Positions 1 through 6,727 of a DNA stretch of 28,150 nt are shown in pieces. Made by a program: the position numbers and the translations under genes. Every line of letters begins with the position of its first letter. Position 1 is the stretch's first letter. The stretch spans positions 1 to 28,150 of the forward strand of contig CAJUDN010000024.1 in the NCBI GenBank assembly GCA_910585355.1, given 5' to 3'. The notes below the pieces were generated by a model. It ran no database searches. It was not told the DNA's origin and was given only the letters and a program-made list of their open reading frames with translations. Source of the stretch: an uncultured Lachnospiraceae bacterium. Lineage in GTDB: Bacteria > Bacillota_A > Clostridia > Lachnospirales > Lachnospiraceae.

Positions 1-165
1 TTTCTGCGGTAAACGCAGAAATCAGATGCACAGGTATAATGTCTGACGACATTATGCCATGTCCGCTTGCGACCATGGTGCCTCCGGCGGATTCCAGTGC
101 CTGACTTTCTGCGGTAAACGCAGAAATCAGATGCACAGGTATAATGTCTGACGACATTATACCAT
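1..165. repeat. Duplicated 60-bp double-hairpin repeat
   Basis: A 60-bp unit at 1-60 recurs at 106-165 with one visible difference (G or A at unit position 56). Each unit contains two perfect hairpins: TTTCTGCG / CGCAGAAA with a 5-nt loop, and ATAATGTC / GACATTAT around a TGAC loop. The 45-bp spacer (61-105) is not repeated. The second hairpin core recurs at 6499-6524, so this is a dispersed, REP-like family in this genome. The first copy starts at base 1, so the array may extend left of the window. Confidence 0.85.
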
Positions 166-274
166 AAGTATGACACTGGATAAGTATAAACTTAAAAATT
201 ATTCAACCTTATCTGACGAAAGAAGCCATCTCAAGGGCATTAAAGGTATCGCCACATAAAAGCCGCTTTTTCTG

Positions 275-325
275 GATGTTCATAGAGGTAACGAACATCG
301 GATTCTGGCAACCAGAATCTCTTTT
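275..325. other. Two short hairpins in gene-free leader region
   Basis: GATGTTC (275-281) pairs with GAACATC (293-299). Immediately after it, GATTCTGG (301-308) pairs with CCAGAATC (312-319), followed by a T-rich stretch. The second looks like a weak rho-independent terminator on the + strand. I see no gene in 166-420 other than these structures, and the surrounding sequence is AT-rich and unassigned. Confidence 0.4.
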
Positions 326-368
326 ACATCTTTTCTAACAATTAACTATAGAAGAATGTTGAATACTA

Positions 369-377
369 TGTTATAAT
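369..377 (+). promoter_or_regulatory. Extended -10 promoter for the small ORF at 421
   Basis: TGTTATAAT contains a perfect TATAAT (372-377) preceded by the TGn extension. There is no good -35 at 17-18 bp, which is compatible with an extended -10 promoter. It lies about 45 bp upstream of the small hydrophobic ORF. Confidence 0.5.
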
Positions 378-420
378 TCTTCTGTTGCTCACCGATACCC
401 GCAGCAGGGAGGCGGGGTCA

Positions 421-549
421 ATGTTGGAAGTTCTTATATCCTTTTTAATTGTCGTTCTGGGTGGAGTAACTTGCCACTGTAAAAGTAAAGAAGAATCCCC
501 CAACTGTACGGGACTACAGTTGAGGGATTTGTTTCTTTGTCAATGTTAG
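421..549 (+). CDS. Small hydrophobic peptide, holin-like/type I toxin-like candidate
   Basis: This 42-residue ORF has a strong ribosome binding site (GGGAGGCGG, about 6 nt before the ATG). Residues 1-17 form a hydrophobic helix starting MLEVLISFLIVVLGG, followed by a short tail rich in Cys, Lys and Glu. The N-terminal pattern (Met, one acidic residue, then LISFL and small residues) resembles the short membrane peptides of Firmicutes annotated as putative holin-like toxins. The usual Lys-Trp-Leu-Asp segment after the membrane helix is missing, so the family assignment is an inference. The second half of the coding sequence overlaps a terminator-like stem (494-529). Translation could therefore end normally while transcription ends just past the stop, or the true peptide may be shorter. 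The gene is flanked by a hairpin repeat and a 166-bp inverted repeat. I see no convincing antisense promoter. Confidence 0.5.
   Translation: MLEVLISFLIVVLGGVTCHCKSKEESPNCTGLQLRDLFLCQC
494..540 (+). terminator. Rho-independent terminator overlapping the small ORF
   Basis: A 15-bp stem, 494-508 with 515-529 (AATCCCCCAACTGTA against TACAGTTGAGGGATT, one mismatch), has a 6-nt loop and is followed by a T-rich tail to 540. It lies inside the 3' third of the small ORF. Confidence 0.7.
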
Positions 550-571
550 TTGACTTCTTATATCTTTTTGC

Positions 572-737
572 CTAGTGCTCCATCCAGACAGAACCCGTAG
601 TTGTGAACTGCCTGTCACGCACCATTGCGTCGTTAAAATTTCTAGTCGATGGCCCCACATCGCCGTCGAAATTTTGCCTAGCACTGTCACGCATCAGACA
701 GTCCACAACTTCACTTTCTGTCTGGATGGAACACTAG
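572..737. repeat. 166-bp imperfect inverted repeat (cruciform/MITE-like)
   Basis: The outer arms CTAGTG.TCCATCCAGACAGAA (572-592) and the matching reverse complement (716-737) differ at one position. Further pairing arms lie inside: AGTTGTG.ACTG at about 599-610 with its complement near 698-709, and AAAATTTC (635-642) with GAAATTTT (668-675). CTGTCACGCA occurs as a direct repeat at 612-621 and 684-693. The whole region can fold as one long interrupted stem. There is no ORF of note inside. It could be a miniature inverted-repeat element or a structured RNA. Confidence 0.65.
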
Positions 738-929
738 TGGCATTATAGCATATGCAGAAACCTTTTTAATATGCCTGACACAAAAAATTATCCTTATCTG
801 ACCTCAATCGTAACCGTTCAGACAGGTCTGCGCGTTCACCACGCTGACCATAAGAAAACGTTGTGGGCGCGGGCGGCCCATCGCCTTGGAGATTCTAAAT
901 GGCCAAAAAAATACATATACGAGGTATTT

Positions 930-1823
930 ATGATACAAAAAAACTTATCGTGCTTTCATATAGATCAGATCGCTGATTCCGGGCAGTGTTTCCGGATGGT
1001 CCCCTATGGGGCCGGATATTCTGTTATAAGCGGAAGCCATTTTCTTGTTATTTCCCAGCAGGAACAAACCGTAACGTTTTCCTGTGCAGAGGAAGAGTTT
1101 TCTTTCTGGGAGCAATACTTTGATCTGGAAACGGACTATCAGACATTCATTGACTCTGTCAGCCCGGAGGATACATACTTAAAGCAGGCCGCAAAATATG
1201 GAAGCGGAATACGCATTCTGCGGCAGGATTTATGGGAAATGATTCTCACCTTCATTATTTCCCAGCAAAAGACTATTCCAAATATCCGCGCCTTGGTGGA
1301 ACTTTTAAGTGTCCGTTATGGCACCCGGCTTGAGATTCCTGAGAATCTTCGCATCCCGGACGGCCCAGCCTGCTATTACACGTTTCCCTCTCCCCAGCAG
1401 CTTTCTCACGCTGCCCTCAAGGACCTTCTGGTTCTGAAATTAGGGTATCGCGCCAAATATATTAAGCAGGTCTGTGAAGATGCCTGTGAAGGCCGGTTAG
1501 ACCTCCCCCGGCTTACTTGTATGGACTATCTCTCAGCCTTAACATACCTGAAACAGTTTTATGGAATTGGGGAAAAGGTGGCAAATTGTGTCTGCCTGTT
1601 CGGCCTGCATCACATCGACGCTTTTCCCGTGGATACCTGGATAAAGAAAATTCTTTTAAGCCAGTATGCTCCTCAAACCCGTCTCCCCGAAGGTCTTGCA
1701 GAAACAAAGGTGTATGATTTACTGATTCAAAGATATTTTTCCAGATATAAGGGATTCGCCGGGGTAATGCAGCAGTATATTTTTTATTATGAAAGAGAGA
1801 CGCACGCAGGCAATCTTAAATGA
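930..1823 (+). CDS. OGG1-type DNA N-glycosylase/AP lyase
   Basis: This 297-residue HhH-GPD superfamily base-excision repair glycosylase should remove oxidised purines (8-oxoguanine class) and nick the abasic site. The N-terminal part has the FHIDQIADSGQCFRM segment typical of the OGG N-domain. The middle has GIRILRQDLWEMILTFIISQ, and the helix-hairpin-helix is GIGEKVANC, with the Schiff-base Lys at residue 216. The catalytic Asp of FPVDTW is residue 235. All key residues are present and the length is normal. I chose the ATG at 930 because GAGG sits 5 nt upstream and conserved sequence begins there. The frame is open back to 771, but those 53 extra residues look non-coding. It stands alone, with a promoter for the next gene downstream. 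A DNA-3-methyladenine glycosylase label is the main alternative from automatic pipelines. Confidence 0.88.
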   Translation: MIQKNLSCFHIDQIADSGQCFRMVPYGAGYSVISGSHFLVISQQEQTVTFSCAEEEFSFWEQYFDLETDYQTFIDSVSPEDTYLKQAAKYGSGIRILRQDLWEMILTFIISQQKTIPNIRALVELLSVRYGTRLEIPENLRIPDGPACYYTFPSPQQLSHAALKDLLVLKLGYRAKYIKQVCEDACEGRLDLPRLTCMDYLSALTYLKQFYGIGEKVANCVCLFGLHHIDAFPVDTWIKKILLSQYAPQTRLPEGLAETKVYDLLIQRYFSRYKGFAGVMQQYIFYYERETHAGNLK

Positions 1824-1901
1824 TCACATGCAGTTACGTTCGCAGGATACCTGTAAGCAGTAACATCAAATGTCTGTATGTCCCTTTCTTCATAAAATTA
1901 T

Positions 1902-1930
1902 TTGAACCAATTTCATTTTCGTGGTAAAAT
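1902..1930 (+). promoter_or_regulatory. Sigma-A type promoter for the MBL hydrolase
   Basis: TTGAAC (1902-1907), a 17-bp spacer and TAAAAT (1925-1930). It sits 36 bp before the start codon at 1967 in AT-rich sequence, with the ribosome binding site ACAGGAGGG between. Confidence 0.75.
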
Positions 1931-1966
1931 AAAATTAGAAAAATTTTGCATTACAGGAGGGATTTT

Positions 1967-2590
1967 ATGGGAAATTTATTGATTACATGGCACGGTCATT
2001 CTTGTTTCACCGTTTCTTATCATAACTATTCTATTGTTTTGGATCCCTATGCGCCGGGCTCCGTTCCTGGTCTGGCTCCGCTGTCTTTAACTGCCAACCG
2101 CGTTCTTTGCAGCCATGAACACAGCGACCATGGATTTACCGAGGCGGTCAGCGTCAAAGAGCCTCAGGGCCCAAACCCTTTCAACATTATGAAAATCGAC
2201 ACCTATCATGATGATGCCCAGGGCGCCTTACGGGGAGCTAACCGGATCCATATTCTGGAGGCCGGAGACTTCCGGGTTGCCCACATGGGAGACCTTGGAT
2301 GCGTCCTCACAAACCAGCAGATGGACCAGCTAAAACGCCTGGATGCCATTCTCGTCCCTGTGGGCGGCTACTATACCATTGACGCTACTCAGGCAAAGGC
2401 ACTGGTTATGGCCCTCTCTCCCCGCGTAGTAATTCCCATGCATTACCGCTCGGACACCTTCGGCTATCCGGTAATCGGACGCCTGGAGGAGTATACCAGT
2501 CACTGTAACGATGTGGTAACCTACAACACCAACACCCTCGTCCTTGACAAACATTTAAAAAGCCAGACGGCCGTTCTGACTCTGGCCTGA
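1967..2590 (+). CDS. MBL-fold metal-dependent hydrolase (UlaG-like)
   Basis: This 207-residue metallo-beta-lactamase-fold protein resembles the UPF0173/UlaG-like hydrolases. The metal motif SHEHSDH (HxHxDH) and the N-terminal ITWHGHSCF strand are clear. GDLGC and the late His of IPMHYRSD supply the remaining ligands. The substrate is unknown, since family members range from lactonases to RNA or phosphate ester hydrolases. The start at 1967 is set by GGAGGG six bases upstream. An in-frame ATG at 1946 lies before that ribosome binding site and is rejected. The gene has its own promoter and converges on the radical SAM gene with a 4-bp gap. The AGACGGC / GCCGTCT pair at 2565-2571 and 2603-2609 could form a weak shared structure at the convergence. 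Confidence 0.85.
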   Translation: MGNLLITWHGHSCFTVSYHNYSIVLDPYAPGSVPGLAPLSLTANRVLCSHEHSDHGFTEAVSVKEPQGPNPFNIMKIDTYHDDAQGALRGANRIHILEAGDFRVAHMGDLGCVLTNQQMDQLKRLDAILVPVGGYYTIDATQAKALVMALSPRVVIPMHYRSDTFGYPVIGRLEEYTSHCNDVVTYNTNTLVLDKHLKSQTAVLTLA

Positions 2591-2594
2591 CTTG

Positions 2595-3467
2595 TCAGAT
2601 ATGCCGTCTCCACTCCTCCAGCCTGTACCACTGCTTTTTCTTCACAAGCTCCAGCTCCGCCAACATTTGCGGAATGTCTTCGTTAAGGGTTCCGGCAAGT
2701 ACCACATAATTGGAGGCGTGGTTGGTTCTGAAAACGGTTCCAGGGGAATCCACATGACTTAAAAACAGCTCCATCTCCTCCACGATCTCGTCCGGAGTGA
2801 TGAGCTCCATCTCCCCGCGCTTCACCTCTTCGTTCATCTTTGTCCCTTCATAAAGCCGCAGGGTCAGAAAGGAAGCGTACTCCGGATTCATTCCGGTGAT
2901 CAGCTCAGCGGATTTGACGGCATGGTCACGGATTCCCTTTCTGCCGCCCAGACCGGAAATTAACGTCACGGAAGTCTTTAAACCGCAGCGCTTTAATTTC
3001 TGTCCGGCGGCAATGATATCGGCGGCCGTCACGTCCTTTTTAACGTGTTCTAAAACCTTGTCATCTCCCGATTCCGCCCCAAGATAGATAAGCTCCAGCC
3101 CCGCTGCCTCCAGCGCTTTTAACTCCTCTTCTGATTTTTTCAGCACGTCTTTTGCTGTTCCATAAGAAGAAATGCGTTCCACATGGGGGAAATTTTTACG
3201 AACATATGCAAGCAGCTCCAGGAGCATTTCCGTCTTTACTACCAGCGCATCGCCATCCGCGAAGAAAACCCGGCGTACCCGGTCCCCATAATAATCGCGG
3301 CATTCGTCCAAATCCCCCATGATCTCCTCTCTGGTTCTCACGCGGAACTTTTTCTCCTGGTACATGTTGCAGAAGGTGCACCTGTTGTGGGCACATCCGA
3401 TGGTGACCTGAATAATTAAGCTGTACGCCTCGCTGGGCGGACGATATAAAGTTCCTTCATATTGCAT
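2595..3467 (-). CDS. Radical SAM protein, Cx4Cx2C type
   Basis: This 290-residue radical SAM enzyme has no assigned substrate. The [4Fe-4S] cluster motif is CAHNRCTFC, with Cys at 25, 30 and 33. That is one residue wider than the canonical Cx3Cx2C spacing, as seen in a group of clostridial radical SAM proteins. FFADGDAL and LGAESGDDKVL are typical of the TIM-barrel SAM-binding strands. SVTLISGLGG follows in the second half of the barrel. No B12-binding or SPASM domain is visible. The start has AGAGGAGAAG about 6 nt upstream. It is the third gene of a tight minus-strand operon, 23 bp after the MoxR gene, so a role linked to the AAA+/VWA pair is possible but unproven. A paralogue lies at 15819-16694. 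Confidence 0.85.
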   Translation of the reverse strand: MQYEGTLYRPPSEAYSLIIQVTIGCAHNRCTFCNMYQEKKFRVRTREEIMGDLDECRDYYGDRVRRVFFADGDALVVKTEMLLELLAYVRKNFPHVERISSYGTAKDVLKKSEEELKALEAAGLELIYLGAESGDDKVLEHVKKDVTAADIIAAGQKLKRCGLKTSVTLISGLGGRKGIRDHAVKSAELITGMNPEYASFLTLRLYEGTKMNEEVKRGEMELITPDEIVEEMELFLSHVDSPGTVFRTNHASNYVVLAGTLNEDIPQMLAELELVKKKQWYRLEEWRRHI

Positions 3468-3490
3468 ATTCTTCTCCTCTTTTTTACGGC

Positions 3491-5008
3491 TTAAGAAAAC
3501 TCACCCAGACGATCCAGTTTTCTTAAAATATCGGCTTCTCTGTCTTCGAACAGAAGTTCCTTATTATACTGGTAATACCGTTCACAGGGATTTTCGCTTA
3601 AAAACTTCACCGCATCATAGCTGGTGTTGAGCTCCGTGATAAAAATAACCATTTCCTGTCCGTTCCCGAAGGTGCCTTCCATAAAATCAAAGGCATGTTC
3701 CAACATGGAAAGAGCGCTTTTGCACAGAGTTTCATACACTTCCCTTTCTTCTCTAAACATTCCCGCAATCCGTTCAAAGATTTTATTTCCCTCCCGCAGG
3801 GCTTCTCCTCTGACAATATTAAAATAGCGCATCAGCGTGTCAGAAACATCCCGGTAACGGTACTGCTCCTCCCTTGTGAGGAGGCCTGCCCGCCCTTTTC
3901 CGTCAGATTCTTCCTGGAACCGTTCCAGAATTCTTGAAAAGTTCTCCAGAGGCTCCTCCTCTCCCGCGCCCAGGCATTCTTTGAATTCTCTTAATCTTTC
4001 AAACAACAGCTCCAAATAATCCTCTGTTTTTCCAACCTTCTTAAATTCCACATAAAGCCCGGAAAGCAGAAGTCCTACCACAGACAGTCTTTCGTCAAAG
4101 GGCGCCCTTGCCGCCTGCTCCATCAGTCTTTCATTCCGCTCCCCCGCCAGAACTTTTTCGATCTGGTACTGAGCCTGATATTTATGATACAATTCCAGAT
4201 AGTTAGCGAAATCCCTGGAGATTTTGGGATGCTGGATATATTGGGACACCACATCCCGGTCACAGATCAGACCAATTTTCTCATATACCCGCAAAAATCC
4301 GGATAAGTCCTCCCATCCTCTCGGCGTGGCGAAAATCTTTCCGTCCACAGTAGTTTCCACCTGGTAGAAGTGCTGAGGCCTGGCTGTCAAATAAGAAAGT
4401 ATCGCAGGGTGAACATCCGCCAGCTTCGCGTATTCCTTCCAAACGGTAAAATCCGCCTCGACGTTGATTTTTTTTACGCGGTCTAAAGTGGCGATATCGA
4501 AATCCCTCACGGATTTATTATACTCCGGCGGATTCCCTGCCGCTGCAATGATCCATCCATCGGGAATTTTATGGTTGCCGAAGGTCTTATACTGTAAAAA
4601 CTGGAGCATGGCCGGAGCCAAAGTCTCTGACACGCAGTTGATTTCATCAATAAATAAAATTCCCTCTTTTAATCTGGTCTCCTCTATTTTATCATAAACG
4701 GCCGCCACAATCTCACTCATGGTGTATTCTGTCACATGTTTTTTCCTGCCGCCATAGGTTTTTTCCTCGATATACGGCAAGCCAATGGCGCTCTGTCTGG
4801 TATGATGAGTGATCGTGTAGGACACCAGGCCGATTTCACATTCTCTGGTTATCTGCTCCATGATCTGCGTCTTTCCAATTCCAGGCGGTCCCATAAGAAG
4901 AATGGGGCGCTGTCTCATGGAAGGTATTTCATACTCCCCATGGCTGTTTTTTAAAAGATAGGCTCTTATGGTATTTTTAATTTCTTCCTTTGCCCGCTTA
5001 ATGTTCAT
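3491..5008 (-). CDS. MoxR-type AAA+ ATPase
   Basis: This 505-residue AAA+ ATPase belongs to the MoxR/RavA-like group. Walker A is GPPGIGKT (40-47), Walker B ILFIDE (117-122), and sensor 1 falls in AAAGNPPEYN (Asn 159). MoxR ATPases typically act with VWA-domain partners as chaperones or maturation machines, and the preceding gene encodes exactly such a partner. The C-terminal 200 residues are helical, charged and not recognised. The ATG at 5008 lies 2 nt after the stop of the upstream gene, with AGGAGAGG about 10 nt before it, which implies translational coupling. The frame extends 22 codons further upstream into the VWA gene, and I reject that extension. At 505 residues it is longer than a minimal MoxR (about 320), so the tail may be a target-specific domain. 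Confidence 0.88.
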   Translation of the reverse strand: MNIKRAKEEIKNTIRAYLLKNSHGEYEIPSMRQRPILLMGPPGIGKTQIMEQITRECEIGLVSYTITHHTRQSAIGLPYIEEKTYGGRKKHVTEYTMSEIVAAVYDKIEETRLKEGILFIDEINCVSETLAPAMLQFLQYKTFGNHKIPDGWIIAAAGNPPEYNKSVRDFDIATLDRVKKINVEADFTVWKEYAKLADVHPAILSYLTARPQHFYQVETTVDGKIFATPRGWEDLSGFLRVYEKIGLICDRDVVSQYIQHPKISRDFANYLELYHKYQAQYQIEKVLAGERNERLMEQAARAPFDERLSVVGLLLSGLYVEFKKVGKTEDYLELLFERLREFKECLGAGEEEPLENFSRILERFQEESDGKGRAGLLTREEQYRYRDVSDTLMRYFNIVRGEALREGNKIFERIAGMFREEREVYETLCKSALSMLEHAFDFMEGTFGNGQEMVIFITELNTSYDAVKFLSENPCERYYQYNKELLFEDREADILRKLDRLGEFS

Positions 5009-5010
5009 TT

Positions 5011-6372
5011 CTATATTTCCTCTCCTGCTCCTGATTCCAAATTCTCCGGAGACAAAATCAACTTTATGGCCCATGGAGGCACGTCCACATCGGTGTAATT
5101 GTCCTCCATGAATACAAAGGCAGTATCATAGGGCGGCATCTTTACCGGAAAGATACCGCGGCCGTCTGTAAAGTAAAGAAGTCCTCTGAGATTTGAAAAC
5201 TTCTGTTCTTTTCTCATCTGATCCACGTGGAGAAAAGCCGGGCGAAAATCCGTACCGCCCATCCCGTACAGAGTCAAATGCTCCATGTATTCCCGAAGCT
5301 GAGCCTGCTCTTCAATTCTCACGTCCTGGCGCACTTTATCGTCACACTGGATAATGTGTATATTCACCTTTGTGAAAAAGCTCTCCCTCTGGGTAAGTAC
5401 TGTGTAAGTTTCCTCCAAAAATCTTTTCACCAACTCCCCGGAGCAGGACATAGATGTGTCAATCACGATCACAAAATCCTCCACCCGGCGGATTTCCTTT
5501 GTTTCTAACGGCTCAATCAGAGGCATATTGCCATAAAGCTCCATTCCATAGTGATAGAACACATAGTCAAAGGCATCCGGGTCCACCTGAACAGTTTCCT
5601 TTAAAACAGAAAACTTTTTAAGAAATTTCCGGTAATCATACCGCTCCCGGTTTTCAATGGATAACTGGTTTTGCAGTTCTTTTTCCCCGTCTGATGGATC
5701 CTCTGAAAATGCTTCCATTTCCAGCTGCATTTTCTCCCGCTTATGGTCCCAGTCCTCCTTTTTATTCCTGGTACGGCTGGGCCGCGGCGGTTTCTTCTCC
5801 TGTTCCCAAAAGCAATGGTCATCCCGAAAAAACTCCGCCGCCAAACGGTTATAGTCTCCTTCCGAAAGTTCCATTTCCTGGAGAGTGCAGTAAATACCTT
5901 CGGCATTCAAAACACGGATACGCGCCCTTAACCGTTCATAAAATTCCTTTCGCACCGGAGAAACCGGAATGCGGATGCAGGGAATCTGAAAGCCGTCAAT
6001 GATAGACTCCACTGCGATATCGCAGGCCAGATTCCAATACTCCACCGCCCTTTTTTTCCTGGTCCACATATGACAGAATAGGCAGTGAAACACAGAGTGA
6101 AGATATGCCCGGTTTACATAAATACGATTTTTCCGGTACATGGAAGCCAGTCCGGACGGCTTAAAAAACAAGCCGTTTCCATCAGTTCCAAGTCCACGCA
6201 CCGCAAAATCCGGCACCAAATAAAAGGAGCTTAGGGCCACATCCAGAAAGCGCATGGAAAGATATAATTCATTTCTGGCATCCCGTAAAATTTCCATACA
6301 GATATCGGAAAATTCTTCTTCCGATTTCTGCTCTTTAAAAACCGGAGATTCATAAGCCTCTTTTCCTTCCAC
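5011..6372 (-). CDS. VWA-like / DUF2201 putative metallopeptidase partner of MoxR
   Basis: This 453-residue protein has two parts. The N-terminal domain (about 1-190) has a metallopeptidase-like helix HSVFHCLFCH (His 92, 96, 101) and a following NLACDIAVESIIDG segment, as in DUF2201/COG3864 proteins. The expected catalytic Glu of HExxH is Ser here, so peptidase activity may be lost. Residues 190-245 are a charged linker. The C-terminal domain is VWA-like with a MIDAS motif DTSMS (305-309), a GGTD loop (372-375) and FTDGRG (401-406). It should bind a divalent metal and a protein ligand, working with the MoxR ATPase next to it. The start is a GTG at 6372 with GGGAGG 8 nt upstream. It is the first gene of the three-gene operon. 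Confidence 0.82.
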   Translation of the reverse strand: MEGKEAYESPVFKEQKSEEEFSDICMEILRDARNELYLSMRFLDVALSSFYLVPDFAVRGLGTDGNGLFFKPSGLASMYRKNRIYVNRAYLHSVFHCLFCHMWTRKKRAVEYWNLACDIAVESIIDGFQIPCIRIPVSPVRKEFYERLRARIRVLNAEGIYCTLQEMELSEGDYNRLAAEFFRDDHCFWEQEKKPPRPSRTRNKKEDWDHKREKMQLEMEAFSEDPSDGEKELQNQLSIENRERYDYRKFLKKFSVLKETVQVDPDAFDYVFYHYGMELYGNMPLIEPLETKEIRRVEDFVIVIDTSMSCSGELVKRFLEETYTVLTQRESFFTKVNIHIIQCDDKVRQDVRIEEQAQLREYMEHLTLYGMGGTDFRPAFLHVDQMRKEQKFSNLRGLLYFTDGRGIFPVKMPPYDTAFVFMEDNYTDVDVPPWAIKLILSPENLESGAGEEI

Positions 6373-6410
6373 GTCCGCCGCCTCCCTTTTCTTTGTTTCG
6401 CTGTCGTTAT

Positions 6411-6524
6411 ATCATGTCTTCGACATGCTATGCTCCGCTGGTTGCACACAATTCGCTTTGGTAGTTGTCTGTCCGATGGACAGACGCGAATTGGCGCTGA
6501 TATAATGTCTGACGACATTATATC
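6411..6524. repeat. Cluster of three hairpins, one shared with the 1-165 repeat
   Basis: CATGTC-TTC-GACATG lies at 6413-6427. A compound stem follows: CAATTCGC (6449-6456) with GCGAATTG (6486-6493), enclosing GTCTGTCC-GAT-GGACAGAC (6467-6485). GATATAATGTC-TGAC-GACATTATATC (6499-6524) is an 11-bp perfect stem. Its 20-bp core is identical to the second hairpin of the repeat at 1-60 and 106-165. The rest of 6373-6663 contains no gene I can support. Confidence 0.75.
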
Positions 6525-6663
6525 ATGTTTTATTTCTATTGTGTATCCCCATCAGGCATCCCGCAGTACATGTCCTTCGGGCGTTACGGTTCCCTCGCAT
6601 ATGCCCCATTGCCGCAGACACCCCTAAATAGACATATGAAAAAACAGTTGACTTTTTTTATTC

Positions 6664-6694
6664 TTGACTCTACAACTATTATAGGGTTTATGTT
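6664..6694 (+). promoter_or_regulatory. MerR-type promoter with 19-bp spacer and dyad
   Basis: TTGACT (6664-6669) and TATGTT (6689-6694) are 19 bp apart, the over-long spacing used by MerR-family activators. The spacer carries a dyad, ACTCTA (6667-6672) against TAGGGT (6682-6687), with one mismatch. It is 33 bp upstream of a MATE-merR gene pair, so autoregulated drug-responsive expression is the natural reading. Confidence 0.75.
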
Positions 6695-6727
6695 TATATT
6701 CATCATAGAAAAAGGCAGGAAAAATTT

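Noticed and set aside
1..165. CRISPR array from the repeated 60-bp units
   Set aside because: Only two units with a 45-bp spacer, two hairpins per unit and no cas genes in the window.
538..543. Minus-strand TTGACA as the -35 of an antisense RNA to the small ORF
   Set aside because: No acceptable -10 lies at 16-18 bp; TGTAGT at 19 bp is too poor to call.
771..929. N-terminal extension of the DNA glycosylase frame
   Set aside because: No ribosome binding site at 771; the 53 residues do not look like the OGG family, and a good site (GAGG) precedes the ATG at 930.
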